From positions 307,883-341,706 of the forward strand of contig NZ_LMET01000002.1 of NCBI RefSeq assembly GCF_001426485.1: a DNA stretch of 33,824 nucleotides, in the 5' to 3' direction. The notes under the pieces were generated by a model that saw nothing but the letters and a program-made list of their open reading frames with translations, had not been told where the DNA came from and did no database searches. Shown piece by piece: positions 7,841 through 16,374 of the stretch (its first letter is position 1; the number at the start of each line of letters is the position of its first letter). Source of the DNA: Aeromicrobium sp. Root472D3. GTDB taxonomy: Bacteria > Actinomycetota > Actinomycetes > Propionibacteriales > Nocardioidaceae. The translations under genes were made by a program, and so were the position numbers.

Positions 7841-8827
7841 ATGCCTGCTGTCACCGCTGCCGACTGGACCGTCCTGCCGCGCGTCATCGCGACGCCGACC
7901 CAGACCGAGGACCGCGCGCCGGTCAGCGTCACGACCGCGCCGATCGGCTACGAGGGGGAGGGCTTCCCCGTGCACCGCGCCTTCGCCGGTGTCGACGCCC
8001 GCCAGCTCGACCCCTTCATCCACATGGACCAGATGGGCGAGGTCGAGTACCAGCCCGGCGAGCCCAAGGGCACCCCGTGGCACCCGCACCGCGGCTTCGA
8101 GACCGTGACGTACATGATCGACGGCGTCATGGACCACCAGGACACCCACGGCGGCGGCGGTTCCATCACCGACGGCGACACCCAGTGGATGACCGCCGGG
8201 TCGGGCCTGCTGCACATCGAGACACCGCCCGAGTGGCTCGTCGTCAAGGGCGGCGTGTTCCACGGCCTGCAGCTGTGGGTCAACCTGCCGAAGGCCTCGA
8301 AGTGGCTGCCGCCCCACTACCAGGACATCCGCGGCACCGACGTCGGCCTCGCGTCGACCCCCGATGCCGGTGCCCTGCTGCGCGTCATCGCTGGCGAGGT
8401 CGACGGCGTCGAGGGCCCGGGCTCGACCCACACGCCGATGGCGATGGTCCACGCGACGGTGCTGCCCGGCGCCGAGATGACGGTGCCGTGGCGCACCGAC
8501 TTCAACGCGCTGGTCTACGTCATGGGCGGCACGGGTCACGTCGGGCGCGAGCGACGTCCGCTGCGCGCGGGCCAGCTCGCGGTGCTCGGCCACGGCGAGA
8601 CCATCACGGTCGGTGCCGACCGTCGGCAGGCCGGCAAGGACCCCGCGATGGAGGTCGTGCTGCTCGGCGGCCTGCCGATCCGCGAGCCGATCGCCTGGGC
8701 CGGCCCGTTCGTCATGAACACCAAGGCCGAGGTCGCCCAGGCGTTCTCGGACTTCCAGAAGGGACGGCTCGGCACGATCCCGACGGTCCCGCACGCCGAC
8801 GTCCACGGCGAGCTGCTGCCGGAGTAG
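7841..8827 (+). CDS. pirin family protein (bicupin)
   Basis: A 328-residue cupin protein. The N-terminal cupin holds the pirin signature WHPHRGFETVTYMIDG (about residues 85-100), followed by MDHQDTHGGGGSI and QWMTAGSGLLHIE, which supply the usual His/His/His/Glu metal ligands. HGLQLWVNLP and a second, degenerate cupin (TVPWRTDFNALVYVMGGTGHVG) follow, then LLGGLPIREPIAWAGPFVMNT, typical of the C-terminal domain. Family members act as metal-dependent redox-sensitive regulators or as quercetin dioxygenases; which applies here is unknown. Ribosome site GAGGAG lies 6 bases before ATG. The promoter carries a motif shared with the marR-yceI region, suggesting induction by the same signal. Confidence 0.93.
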   Translation: MPAVTAADWTVLPRVIATPTQTEDRAPVSVTTAPIGYEGEGFPVHRAFAGVDARQLDPFIHMDQMGEVEYQPGEPKGTPWHPHRGFETVTYMIDGVMDHQDTHGGGGSITDGDTQWMTAGSGLLHIETPPEWLVVKGGVFHGLQLWVNLPKASKWLPPHYQDIRGTDVGLASTPDAGALLRVIAGEVDGVEGPGSTHTPMAMVHATVLPGAEMTVPWRTDFNALVYVMGGTGHVGRERRPLRAGQLAVLGHGETITVGADRRQAGKDPAMEVVLLGGLPIREPIAWAGPFVMNTKAEVAQAFSDFQKGRLGTIPTVPHADVHGELLPE

Positions 8828-8844
8828 CGGCCCGCACCGGGCCG
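8828..8844. terminator. small shared hairpin between convergent genes
   Basis: CGGCCC and GGGCCG pair around a 5-base loop, filling the 18-base gap between the pirin and MmpS-like stop codons. There is no T tract, so a terminator role is only possible. Confidence 0.35.
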
Positions 8845-8845
8845 A

Positions 8846-9427
8846 TCAGCCCTGGCAGAACATCTGGTCGTACGGCCCCGTCGTCGTCCGCTGCTCGGTG
8901 ACCTTGCCGTTGACCGTGATGGTGCACGTGACCGGGATGCCGGCCGGACCGGCGATCGAGAACAGCTGCGCGTAGTCGGGAGGCCCGTAGCCGATCGTCG
9001 TCATCGACCACGACGTCCCGGGGTTCTCGACGGTGCCGGTCGAGCTGTCGAGGCTCGTCGGCACGATGTAGCCGACGTAGGCGATCGGGGCCGCCGAGGT
9101 CATGCTCAGCGTGATGCGCATCTTCGGCAGCCCCTTGACACCGCCCTCGCCGCCGAGCCCCGTCAGGGTGGCGCCCGCGCCGGGGAAGCCCGGGACGCCG
9201 GTCAGACCGCTCGTCGGCGAGCTGGCCCGATCGGTGTCGGCGGCGTCGGACGGCGCGACGTACTCGGGGGTGTCGACCGAGGGGACGGCGAGCGTCGTCT
9301 CGGCGCGTGGATCGGCCTCCGAGCCGCCGAGCAGGAGGGTCGACAGGGCGAAGCCCATCACCACCACGCCCGAGACGGCCGCCACCGCCGCCGCCGTCCG
9401 CGTCCTGTCACGTCTCGTCCGACCCAT
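8846..9427 (-). CDS. MmpS-like single-pass membrane protein
   Basis: A 193-residue protein with a basic cytoplasmic N-terminus (GRTRRDRTRT), one membrane helix (AAAVAAVSGVVVMGFALSTLLLG, about 11-34), a Ser/Pro/Gly-rich linker to about 98, and an exported beta-rich domain. That domain (PKMRITLSMTSAAPIAYVGYIVP, then GTSWSMTTIGY, then IPVTCTITVNGKVTEQRTTTGPYDQMFC) resembles mycobacterial MmpS accessory proteins, notably the paired cysteines at VTCTITVDGK-like and C-terminal positions. No MmpL transporter is adjacent, so the link to lipid or siderophore export is only by fold. ATG 9427, 5 bases after GAAG, is preferred over GTG 9433. It follows the histidine phosphatase gene by 30 bases and probably shares its transcript. 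Confidence 0.7.
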   Translation of the reverse strand: MGRTRRDRTRTAAAVAAVSGVVVMGFALSTLLLGGSEADPRAETTLAVPSVDTPEYVAPSDAADTDRASSPTSGLTGVPGFPGAGATLTGLGGEGGVKGLPKMRITLSMTSAAPIAYVGYIVPTSLDSSTGTVENPGTSWSMTTIGYGPPDYAQLFSIAGPAGIPVTCTITVNGKVTEQRTTTGPYDQMFCQG

Positions 9428-9457
9428 GGTCACTTCAACGAACGACGGGGCGGTTGG

Positions 9458-10123
9458 TTAGTCGTCGAGGTGCTCCGAGGCGGGGCTGTGATCGGCGGAC
9501 ACGCCCTGCGCGGCGGCCTCGGACACGCTCTGGCCGAGCCACGACGTGACGGTCCACCCCTCGGCCGTCGAGCCGTCCACCACGACGACGCCGGTGTTGG
9601 TGACGTAGTGGTCGGTGACGAAGTCGAGGTCGATGTTGTCGGCGCGCACGGCGCACCACGCGCGGATGATCGCGCCGTGGCTGACGAGCGCGACGTTCTC
9701 GGCACCCGATGCCTCGACCTCGGCCACGACCTCGTCGAACCGCTCGACGACCTCGCGCCCGGTCTGCGCGCCCGGCATGCGCAGGTCGAGGTCGCCGCCG
9801 CACCACGCGAACAGCGTCGACACGTACTGGTGCACCGACGCGTCGTCGCTGAGCCCCTCGACGTCGCCGGCCGCGATCTCGCGCAGGCCGGCGCGCTCGA
9901 CCGGGTCGAGACCGCGGGCGGCCAGGAGCGGCGCCGCGGTCAGGTGCGTGCGCACCATCGTCGAGACGTAGAGCGCGTCGATCGGCTGGTCCGCGAGCGC
10001 CCCGACGAGCTGCTCGGCCTGCTCGGAGCCGAGGGACGTCAGGGCCGGCCCGGGCACGGTGGACTCGAGGATGCCGTCGACGTTGGCGGGGGTCTGCCCG
10101 TGGCGGACGAGGATCAGGCGCAT
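9458..10123 (-). CDS. histidine phosphatase family protein (phosphoglycerate mutase-like)
   Basis: A 221-residue cytoplasmic phosphatase. The catalytic LILVRHGQTPAN motif is at residues 3-14 (nucleophile H8), with further active-site marks ALYVSTMVRTHLTA (Arg), REIAAGDVEGLSD (acid) and VALVSHGAIIRAW (second His). The family removes phosphate from sugars, nucleotides or proteins; the substrate is not predictable. The start ATG is six bases downstream of a TAGGCT -10 element, so the message is probably leaderless. Its promoter lies back to back with that of glpK. The closeness to glpK may be chance. Confidence 0.9.
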   Translation of the reverse strand: MRLILVRHGQTPANVDGILESTVPGPALTSLGSEQAEQLVGALADQPIDALYVSTMVRTHLTAAPLLAARGLDPVERAGLREIAAGDVEGLSDDASVHQYVSTLFAWCGGDLDLRMPGAQTGREVVERFDEVVAEVEASGAENVALVSHGAIIRAWCAVRADNIDLDFVTDHYVTNTGVVVVDGSTAEGWTVTSWLGQSVSEAAAQGVSADHSPASEHLDD

Positions 10124-10129
10124 GACCGA

Positions 10130-10164
10130 AGCCTACGGAGGGGCCGGCGCGCTACGGATAGGGT
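10130..10164. promoter_or_regulatory. back-to-back leaderless promoters of phosphatase and glpK
   Basis: On the minus strand TAGGCT (10130-10135) sits 6 bases before the phosphatase ATG at 10123. On the plus strand TAGGGT (10159-10164) sits 6 bases before the glpK ATG at 10171. Only 23 bases separate the two hexamers, so the two polymerases would overlap and the promoters may compete. No glycerol regulator site is recognisable. Confidence 0.5.
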
Positions 10165-10170
10165 CTGCCC

Positions 10171-11682
10171 ATGGCGAAGTATGTCGGCGCGATCGACCAG
10201 GGCACGACCAGCACGCGGTTCATGGTCTTCGACCACGACGGCAACGAGGTCGCCCGGCACCAGCTCGAGCACGAGCAGATCATGCCGGAGGCCGGGTGGG
10301 TCGAGCACGACCCGCACGAGATCTGGGAGGCGACGCAGGACGTCGTCCAGGCCGCGATGGGCCGGGCCGGCATCGAGGCCGACGGGCTCGCGGCGATCGG
10401 CATCACCAACCAGCGCGAGACCACCGTCGTGTGGGACCGCCGCACCGGCGAGCCCTACTACAACGCGATCGTGTGGCAGGACACGCGCACCGACAAGATC
10501 GCCGCCGCGCTCAACCGCGGTGACGCGGGCGCGCTGATCTGCGAGCGCGCGGGCCTGCCGCCCGCGCCGTACTTCGCCGGCGGCAAGCTGCAGTGGATCC
10601 TCGAGAACGTCGACGGGGTGCGCGCCGACGCCGACGCCGGCCACGCGATCTTCGGCACGATCGACACGTGGCTGATCTGGTGGCTCACGGGAGGCCCCGA
10701 CGGCGGTCTGCACCTGACCGACGTCACGAACGCGAGCCGGACGATGCTGATGGACCTCGAGACCCTCGCCTGGGACGACGAGCTGCTCGCGATCTTCGAC
10801 GTCCCCCGCGCGATGCTGCCCGAGATCAGGTCGTCGTCGGAGGTGTACGGCCACACGACGGACGACGGGCCGTTCTCGGGCGCCGTCGCGATCGCCGGAG
10901 ACCTCGGCGACCAGCACGCGGCCCTCGTCGGCCAGGTCTGCTTCGAGCCCGGCCAGCTCAAGAACACGTACGGCACGGGCAACTTCCTGGTGCTCAACAC
11001 CGGCACCGAGATCGTCCGCTCGACGCACGGCCTGCTCACGACCGTCGCCTACCAGCTCGGCGACGCGCCCGCGGTCTACGCGCTCGAGGGCTCGATCGCG
11101 GTGACGGGCTCGGCGATCCAGTGGCTGCGCGACCAGCTCGGCATCATCAAGGCCGCGGGCGACTCCGAGGCGCTCGCCGCGAGCGTCGACGACAACGGTG
11201 GCGTCAGCTTCGTCCCGGCCTTCTCGGGCCTGTTCGCGCCCTACTGGCGCTCGGACGCCCGCGGCGTCATCGTGGGCCTCTCGCGCTACAACACCGGTGC
11301 CCACGTGGCGCGCGCCGCGCTCGAGGCCATCTGCTACCAGAGCCGCGACGTCGTCGACGCGATGATCGCGGACGCCGACCTCGACCTGCAGATCCTGCGC
11401 GTCGACGGCGGGGTGACGGCCAACGAGCTGTGCATGCAGATCCAGGCCGACGTGCTCGGCGTGCCCGTCAGCCGTCCCGTGGTGGCCGAGACGACGGCCC
11501 TCGGCTCGGCGTACGCGGCCGGTCTGGCGGTGGGCTTCTGGTCGACGACCGACGAGCTGGTCGCCAACTGGAACGAGTCGCGGCGGTGGGAGCCGACGTC
11601 GACCCGGGACGACCGCGACGCGGGCCACGCGCAGTGGAAGAAGGCCGTCGAGCGCACGATGGGATGGGTCGACCTCGACTAG
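10171..11682 (+). CDS. glpK: glycerol kinase
   Basis: Phosphorylates glycerol to sn-glycerol 3-phosphate with ATP. The 503-residue length is normal for the family. Diagnostic segments are [17 protein letters not shown] (phosphate-binding loop, residues 5-21), [88 protein letters not shown] and [24 protein letters not shown]. The start ATG is preceded by a -10 like hexamer at 6 bases and no ribosome site, pointing to a leaderless message. It is followed by glpD after 82 bases, so product and next enzyme are encoded side by side. No glpF glycerol channel is found in the window. Confidence 0.97.
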   Translation: MAKYVGAIDQGTTSTRFMVFDHDGNEVARHQLEHEQIMPEAGWVEHDPHEIWEATQDVVQAAMGRAGIEADGLAAIGITNQRETTVVWDRRTGEPYYNAIVWQDTRTDKIAAALNRGDAGALICERAGLPPAPYFAGGKLQWILENVDGVRADADAGHAIFGTIDTWLIWWLTGGPDGGLHLTDVTNASRTMLMDLETLAWDDELLAIFDVPRAMLPEIRSSSEVYGHTTDDGPFSGAVAIAGDLGDQHAALVGQVCFEPGQLKNTYGTGNFLVLNTGTEIVRSTHGLLTTVAYQLGDAPAVYALEGSIAVTGSAIQWLRDQLGIIKAAGDSEALAASVDDNGGVSFVPAFSGLFAPYWRSDARGVIVGLSRYNTGAHVARAALEAICYQSRDVVDAMIADADLDLQILRVDGGVTANELCMQIQADVLGVPVSRPVVAETTALGSAYAAGLAVGFWSTTDELVANWNESRRWEPTSTRDDRDAGHAQWKKAVERTMGWVDLD

Positions 11683-11764
11683 CGCCGCCGCGGGCAGGCG
11701 TCTGCTGGGTCACATCGGGTCGCGGGCATTAGCCGCGCTGTGACAGGACTGATTGACTGTCGGC

Positions 11765-13510
11765 ATGCGTCCCGTCGCCCTGTCGCCCGAGAACCGCCAC
11801 GCCGCGCTCGACGCGATGGCGTCCACACCGCTCGACATCCTCGTGATCGGCGGCGGCGTCGTCGGTGGCGGTGCCGCCCTCGACGCCGCGACCCGTGGCC
11901 TGACCGTCGGCCTGGTCGAGGCCCGCGACTTCGCGTCCGGCACCTCGAGCCGGTCGAGCAAGCTGATGCACGGCGGCCTGCGCTACCTCGAGATGCTCGA
12001 CTTCCGGCTCGTGGCCGAGGCGCTCAAGGAGCGCGGCCTGAGCCTGCAGAAGCTCGCGCCCCACCTCGTCCACGAGGTCGGCTTCATCTACCCGCTGACG
12101 CACCGCGTGTGGGAGCGGTTCTACGCCGGCTCCGGCGTCGCGCTGTACGACGCCATGAGCAAGGCGTCGGGATACGGCCAGGACGTCCCGCTGCACCGCC
12201 ACCTGACGCGCCGCGGTGCCCGACGGATCATGCCCGCGCTCAAGAAGGACGCGCTCGTCGGCGCCCTGCACTACTACGACGGCCAGGTCGACGACGCCCG
12301 CCACACGATGTTCCTGTCGCGCACCGCCGCGGCCTACGGGGCCCACGTCGCGAGCCGCACGCGGGTCGTCGACCTCGTCCGTGACGGCGACCGGGTCGTC
12401 GGCGCGCGCGTCAAGGACCTCGAGTCGGGTGCCGAGTTCGACATCCTCGCCAAGCAGGTCGTCAACGCCAGCGGCGTGTGGACCGACGAGACGCAGTCGT
12501 TCGCGGGGGAGCGCGGCCAGTTCCACGTCCGGGCCAGCAAGGGCGTCCACCTCGTCGTCCCGCGTGACCGCATCCGCGGCGAGTCGGGGCTGATCCTGCG
12601 CACCGAGAAGTCCGTGCTGTTCGTGATCCCGTGGGGACGCCACTGGATCATCGGCACGACCGACACCGACTGGTCGCTGTCGAAGGACCACCCTGCCGCG
12701 AGCCGCAGCGACATCGACTACCTGCTCGACCACGTCAACGCCGTGCTGGTCGAGCCCCTGACGCACGCCGACGTCGAGGGCGTCTACGCCGGGCTGCGTC
12801 CGCTCCTGGCCGGCGAGGACGAGGCCACCAGCAAGCTGTCGCGCGAGCACGCGGTCGGCACGAGCGTCAAGGGCCTGGTCGTGATCGCGGGTGGCAAGTA
12901 CACGACGTACCGCGTCATGGCCAAGGACGCCGTCGACGCCGCGGTGCACGGCATGTCCGCGGTGTCCGACCGCGGCGTGCCGCCGTCGGTGACCGAGGAC
13001 GTCCCACTGCTCGGCGCCGACGGGTACGGCGCGATGTGGAACCAGCGCCACCAGATCGCCCGCGGCAGCGGTCTCGGCGTCGGACGCGTCGAGCACCTGC
13101 TGCACCGCTACGGATCGCTGATCTCCGAGGTGCTCGACCTGATCGAGGCGCGCCCCGACCTCGCGGCCCCGCTGACCGGCGCCGACGACTACCTGCGGGC
13201 CGAGATCGTCTACGCCGCCAGCCACGAGGGCGCTCGGCACCTCGACGACGCGATCGCCCGGCGCACCCGCATCTCGATCGAGACGTTCGACCGCGGCGTC
13301 GACGTCGCAGCCGAGGTCGCCGACCTGATGGGCGGTGTGCTCGGGTGGACCGCCGAGCAGCGCGACAACGAGGTCGACCACTACCTCAAGCGGGTCGAGG
13401 CCGAGCGCGAGAGCCAGACCATGCCGGACGACGAGACCGCCGACGCCGCCCGCATGGGCGCCGACGACGTCGTGCCGGTGTCGACGCGAGAAGGGCAGGG
13501 CACGGCATGA
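11765..13510 (+). CDS. glpD: glycerol-3-phosphate dehydrogenase (FAD, aerobic)
   Basis: Membrane-associated flavoenzyme oxidising glycerol 3-phosphate to dihydroxyacetone phosphate and passing electrons to quinone. In 581 residues: FAD loop DILVIGGGVVGGGAALDAA (near 20-38), GLVEARDFASGTSSRSSKLMHGGLRYLE (GlpD signature), YYDGQVDDARH, VNASGVWTD, ASKGVHLVVPRD, GTTDTDW, YAGLRPLL and VIAGGKYTTYRVMAKDAV, then the C-terminal DAO domain. The last 30 residues form an acidic, poorly conserved tail (PDDETADAARMGADD). ATG 11765 is chosen because the family N-terminus fits; there is no strong ribosome site. The stop overlaps the next gene's start as ATGA, so the two are translationally coupled. Confidence 0.96.
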   Translation: MRPVALSPENRHAALDAMASTPLDILVIGGGVVGGGAALDAATRGLTVGLVEARDFASGTSSRSSKLMHGGLRYLEMLDFRLVAEALKERGLSLQKLAPHLVHEVGFIYPLTHRVWERFYAGSGVALYDAMSKASGYGQDVPLHRHLTRRGARRIMPALKKDALVGALHYYDGQVDDARHTMFLSRTAAAYGAHVASRTRVVDLVRDGDRVVGARVKDLESGAEFDILAKQVVNASGVWTDETQSFAGERGQFHVRASKGVHLVVPRDRIRGESGLILRTEKSVLFVIPWGRHWIIGTTDTDWSLSKDHPAASRSDIDYLLDHVNAVLVEPLTHADVEGVYAGLRPLLAGEDEATSKLSREHAVGTSVKGLVVIAGGKYTTYRVMAKDAVDAAVHGMSAVSDRGVPPSVTEDVPLLGADGYGAMWNQRHQIARGSGLGVGRVEHLLHRYGSLISEVLDLIEARPDLAAPLTGADDYLRAEIVYAASHEGARHLDDAIARRTRISIETFDRGVDVAAEVADLMGGVLGWTAEQRDNEVDHYLKRVEAERESQTMPDDETADAARMGADDVVPVSTREGQGTA

Positions 13511-14298
13511 GCGCCGACGACGAGACCATGACGAACGGCACCGCCGTCACCGACGAGGAGGTCGTCGCCGACTACGACGTCCGCTCGCCGGCGTCGCGCA
13601 CCCTGCTGACGGTCGTCGGGACGGTCCTGGCGGTGACGGTCGTCGCCGGCCTCGTGCTGGGCTTCTCGATCCTCAAGCGCAGCACCACGACGTCCACGAG
13701 CGACATCGAGATCGGCCGGTCGGCGCAGATCGTCGTGGACGCGGGCTCGTCCGACCTGCGGATCGTCCAGGGCACGGCGGACGTCGTCCGGGTCTCGGCG
13801 CGCATCACGAGCGGCCTGCGCAGGACGGACTTCGAGATCGGCCGGCGCGGCGACCAGATCAAGATCGTCTCGGGCTGCCAGACCTGGCTCAACCCGGGCT
13901 GCGGCGTCGACACGACGCTCGAGATCCCGAAGGGCTTCCCGGTCGTCGTCCGCACGACCTCCGGCGACGTCTCGGTGCGCGACGTCACCGAGGGCGTCCT
14001 GACGATCCAGAGCGGCAGCGGCGACGTCCGGGCCTCCGGTCTCGAGCTCGACGAGCTCGCGGTGCAGACCGGCACGGGCGACATCACGGCGTCGTTCGCC
14101 TCGCAGCCGTTCGCCGTTAAGGCGACGTCCCGCGAGGGCGACATCACCGCGACCCTTGCCGGTGGCAAGCGCACGTACGACGTGACGGCCACCTCCGAGT
14201 CGGGCGACGTGTCGTCGTCGATCGACTCCGACGAGGACGGCGACGGCTTCATCCGCGCCACGACCGACTCGGGCGACATCGCGCTGTCGCGCCGCTGA
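13507..14298 (+). CDS. DUF4097 family membrane-anchored beta-helix-like protein
   Basis: A 263-residue protein with a cytoplasmic acidic N-terminus, one membrane helix (ASRTLLTVVGTVLAVTVVAGLVLGFSIL, about 29-56), and an exported domain of repeated short beta strands. The repeated SGDV/TGDI pattern is plain: TTSGDVSVRDV, SGSGDVRASG, TGTGDITASF, SREGDITATL, SESGDVSSSI, TDSGDIALS. This is the DUF4097/putative adhesin fold seen in LiaX-like and other envelope-stress proteins. A short disulfide loop is possible at GCQTWLNPGCG. It overlaps glpD by four bases and ends before a strong terminator, so it belongs to the glycerol operon. Why a glycerol operon includes it is not known. Confidence 0.87.
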   Translation: MSADDETMTNGTAVTDEEVVADYDVRSPASRTLLTVVGTVLAVTVVAGLVLGFSILKRSTTTSTSDIEIGRSAQIVVDAGSSDLRIVQGTADVVRVSARITSGLRRTDFEIGRRGDQIKIVSGCQTWLNPGCGVDTTLEIPKGFPVVVRTTSGDVSVRDVTEGVLTIQSGSGDVRASGLELDELAVQTGTGDITASFASQPFAVKATSREGDITATLAGGKRTYDVTATSESGDVSSSIDSDEDGDGFIRATTDSGDIALSRR

Positions 14299-14321
14299 CG
14301 TCGACGGAGCGCAGGGACGAC

Positions 14322-14354
14322 AAGACCCCCGGACCGATGAGGTCCGGGGGTCTT
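14322..14354. terminator. bidirectional terminator between DUF4097 gene and tRNA-His
   Basis: A perfect 14-bp stem (AAGACCCCCGGACC with its complement) closes the 5-base loop GATGA. It lies 23 bases after the DUF4097 stop on the plus strand and directly follows tRNA-His on the minus strand. Stem ends are AAGA/TCTT, giving short T runs both ways. Confidence 0.85.
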
Positions 14355-14363
14355 GCGCATCAG

Positions 14364-14437
14364 GGTGAGTGACGGGACTCGAACCCGCGACCACCGCCAC
14401 CACAAGGCGGTGCTCTACCAACTGAGCTACACCCACC
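14364..14437 (-). tRNA. tRNA-His (anticodon GTG)
   Basis: Minus-strand cloverleaf: acceptor GTGGGTG/CACTCAC (one G-U pair), D arm GCTCAGTTGGTAGAGC, anticodon stem CCGCC/GGCGG around TTGTGGT (anticodon GTG), T arm with GGGTTCGAGTCCC. Base 14437 supplies the extra G at -1, opposite C at the discriminator position, the identity mark of histidine tRNA. Confidence 0.96.
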
Positions 14438-14497
14438 ACGCGTGCCGGGCATGCGCCCGACACGGCGAGAAGAAGTCTAACGCAAGCCTCGGCGTGC

Positions 14498-15118
14498 TCA
14501 GGACCGGCCCGTCACCGAGCCCGACACCTCGGCCGCGATGGCCTTCGCCGAGTCGGAGTCGATGCCCGGATCGGGCGTGAAGACGGCCCGTCGGTAGTAG
14601 CGCAGCTCCTCGATCGACTCCTGGATGTCGACCAGCGCGCGGTGCTCGCCGCCCTTGGCCGGTGCCGCGAAGTAGGCCCGCGGGAACCACTGGCGCGACA
14701 GCTCCTTGATCGACGAGACGTCGATGACGCGGTAGTGCAGCCAGCCCTCGAGCTCGACCATGTCGCGCGCCAGGAACGAGCGGTCGGTGCCGATCGTGTT
14801 GCCGGCCATGGGCGCCTTGCGCGGCTCGCTGACGAACTCGCGGACGTACGCGAGCACCTGCTCCTCGGCGTCGCGCAGGCTCAGCCCCGCCTCGAGCTCG
14901 GTGATGAGGCCCGACGTCGTGTGCATCTGCGTCACGAAGTCGTTCATCTGGTCGAGCGCGGCCTGTGGGGGCTTGATGACGAGGTCGATGCCGTCGCCCA
15001 GGACGTTGAGGTCGTAGTCGGTCACGAGGGCCGCCACCTCCACGAGGGCGTCCGCCTCGAGGTCGAGCCCGGTCATCTCGCAGTCGATCCACACCAGCTT
15101 GTCATTCACGCCTCGCAC
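14498..15118 (-). CDS. orn: oligoribonuclease (3'-5' exonuclease)
   Basis: Degrades 2-5 base RNA fragments, including pGpG from cyclic-di-GMP turnover. The DEDD-type fold is clear: LVWIDCEMTGLDLEADALVEVAALVTD (Exo I, Asp and Glu metal ligands), HTTSGLITELEAG, PMAGNTIGTDRSFLARDMVELEGWLHYRVIDVSSIKEL (Exo II Asp), and GEHRALVDIQESIEELRYY (Exo III with the His-Arg-Ala-x-x-Asp motif). The 206-residue length is normal. The start is uncertain: GTG 15118 has a weak TGGA site 5 bases upstream, while GTG 15109, which matches the usual short VNDKLVWIDCE N-terminus, has GAGG almost touching it. Confidence 0.95.
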   Translation of the reverse strand: MRGVNDKLVWIDCEMTGLDLEADALVEVAALVTDYDLNVLGDGIDLVIKPPQAALDQMNDFVTQMHTTSGLITELEAGLSLRDAEEQVLAYVREFVSEPRKAPMAGNTIGTDRSFLARDMVELEGWLHYRVIDVSSIKELSRQWFPRAYFAAPAKGGEHRALVDIQESIEELRYYRRAVFTPDPGIDSDSAKAIAAEVSGSVTGRS

Positions 15119-15238
15119 ACTAGTCCAGCCGGCACGGCGGTGACGGGACGCCTGTGATCGGGCCGGTACGCTCGGCAGGAACCTTCGCCGCAGGTGCAGC
15201 GTTGGTCAGGTGGTGACCACCCGAACCAGGAGACAGCA

Positions 15239-16027
15239 GTGAGCAACGACCGACAGAACCGAGCAGCGCGCGCAGAGCAGATGCGCAAGGAGCGCGAGAA
15301 GGCCGATCGCAAGCAGCGCAACCTGATCTCCGTGGCGATCGTCGTCGTGGTCGTCGCCCTGATCGCCGTCGGCGGCTACGGCATCAAGAAGGCCAGCGAC
15401 GACAACGCCATCGACACCGCCCTGAACACCCCGGCGAACGTCAACTCCGACTACGGCATCCTCTACGACCAGCAGGCCGCCACCGGCACGGCGCCGGCTG
15501 CCGACGCGGCCGAGCCGGTCAAGGTCGTCCTGTACGAGGACTTCCTGTGCCCGGGCTGCGGCGCCCTCGAGCAGACCGCCGGCTCGTTCCTGAGCAGCGC
15601 GGTCGAGAGCGGCGAGATCGCGATCGAGTACCGCCCCTACTCGTTCCTCCTGCAGCAGAGCACCAACGAGTACTCGCAGCGTGCGTGGAACGCGGCGGCC
15701 TGCGTCAACGACAAGGGTGGCGCCAAGGCGTTCAAGGCCTTCCACGACATCCTGTTCGCCAACCAGCCCGAGGAGGGCACGGCCGGCCCCGAGGACGACG
15801 AGCTGATCGACTTCGCGAAGCAGGCGGGCGTCACGGGCATCGACGCGTGCATCAACAAGCAGACGTACGGCAAGTGGATCGAGGACGCCCGCGAGAAGGG
15901 CCAGGACGACGGCGTGTCCGGCACCCCGACGATCCGCATCGACGGCAAGGACGTCAGCGGCGCGAACAACACGATCGCGACCGTCGCCGACCTGCAGGCG
16001 GCGATCGACGCCGCCAAGAAGAGCTAG
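15239..16027 (+). CDS. DsbA-like thioredoxin-fold membrane-anchored protein
   Basis: A 262-residue protein with a highly charged cytoplasmic N-terminus (RQNRAARAEQMRKEREKADRKQRN), one membrane helix (LISVAIVVVVVALIAVGGYGI, about 37-57), and an exported thioredoxin fold. VKVVLYEDFLCPGCGALEQ holds the active-site CPGC at residues 104-107, and GVSGTPTIRIDGKDVSG carries the cis-proline loop. This matches actinobacterial DsbA/MSMEG-like thiol oxidoreductases that make or shuffle disulfides in exported proteins. GTG 15239 has an AGGAG ribosome site 7 bases upstream and is the convincing start; a longer reading from 15194 lacks one. A TACGCT at 15167-15172 could be the -10. Its stop codon overlaps that of the convergent crcB gene in a CTAG. 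Confidence 0.9.
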   Translation: MSNDRQNRAARAEQMRKEREKADRKQRNLISVAIVVVVVALIAVGGYGIKKASDDNAIDTALNTPANVNSDYGILYDQQAATGTAPAADAAEPVKVVLYEDFLCPGCGALEQTAGSFLSSAVESGEIAIEYRPYSFLLQQSTNEYSQRAWNAAACVNDKGGAKAFKAFHDILFANQPEEGTAGPEDDELIDFAKQAGVTGIDACINKQTYGKWIEDAREKGQDDGVSGTPTIRIDGKDVSGANNTIATVADLQAAIDAAKKS

Positions 16028-16374
16028 GCGCCCAGCGCGTACCCACCGGCAGCCGCCGCGACGCTCACGGTCAGCATGACCACGGAGTTGACGGCGGCTG
16101 CCGCGTGTCTGCGGTCGAGCAGCAGGTGCGCGGTCTCGACGCTCGCGGTGCTGAACGTCGTGTAGCCCCCGAGGAAGCCGGTCCCGAGGATCGTGCGCCA
16201 CGTGTCGTCGGCGCCCACGCCCACCAGCAGGCCGAGCGCGAACGATCCGGTCACGTTGATCAGCAGCGTCGACCACGGCAGCCGGGTCGACACGCGGGGT
16301 CGGACCCACAGGTCGAGCAGGTAGCGCGTGCCGGCGCCGAGCCCCCCGGCCAGGGCCAGCCACAGGGGCGTCAT
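16024..16374 (-). CDS. crcB: fluoride channel CrcB/FluC, second copy
   Basis: A 116-residue inner-membrane fluoride exporter subunit with four hydrophobic segments. Family marks: ALAGGLGAGTRYLLDLW, LLINVTGSFALGLLVG (the Asn that lines the pore) and GTGFLGGYTTFSTASVE (the GGxTTFS helix break and phenylalanine box). Fluc channels are antiparallel dimers. Some bacteria use two different subunits from tandem genes, and the two genes here overlap by ATGA, which suits a heterodimer. Its TAG stop is the reverse strand of the TAG stop of the facing DsbA-like gene. Confidence 0.94.
   Translation of the reverse strand: MTPLWLALAGGLGAGTRYLLDLWVRPRVSTRLPWSTLLINVTGSFALGLLVGVGADDTWRTILGTGFLGGYTTFSTASVETAHLLLDRRHAAAAVNSVVMLTVSVAAAAGGYALGA

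Noticed and set aside
10114..13381. Two long minus-strand open frames opposite glpK and glpD
   Set aside because: Antisense shadows; composition is repetitive and no domain is recognised.
14498..15118. Longer minus-strand frame running past the orn gene into tRNA-His
   Set aside because: It is a different frame over the orn gene with no domain content.
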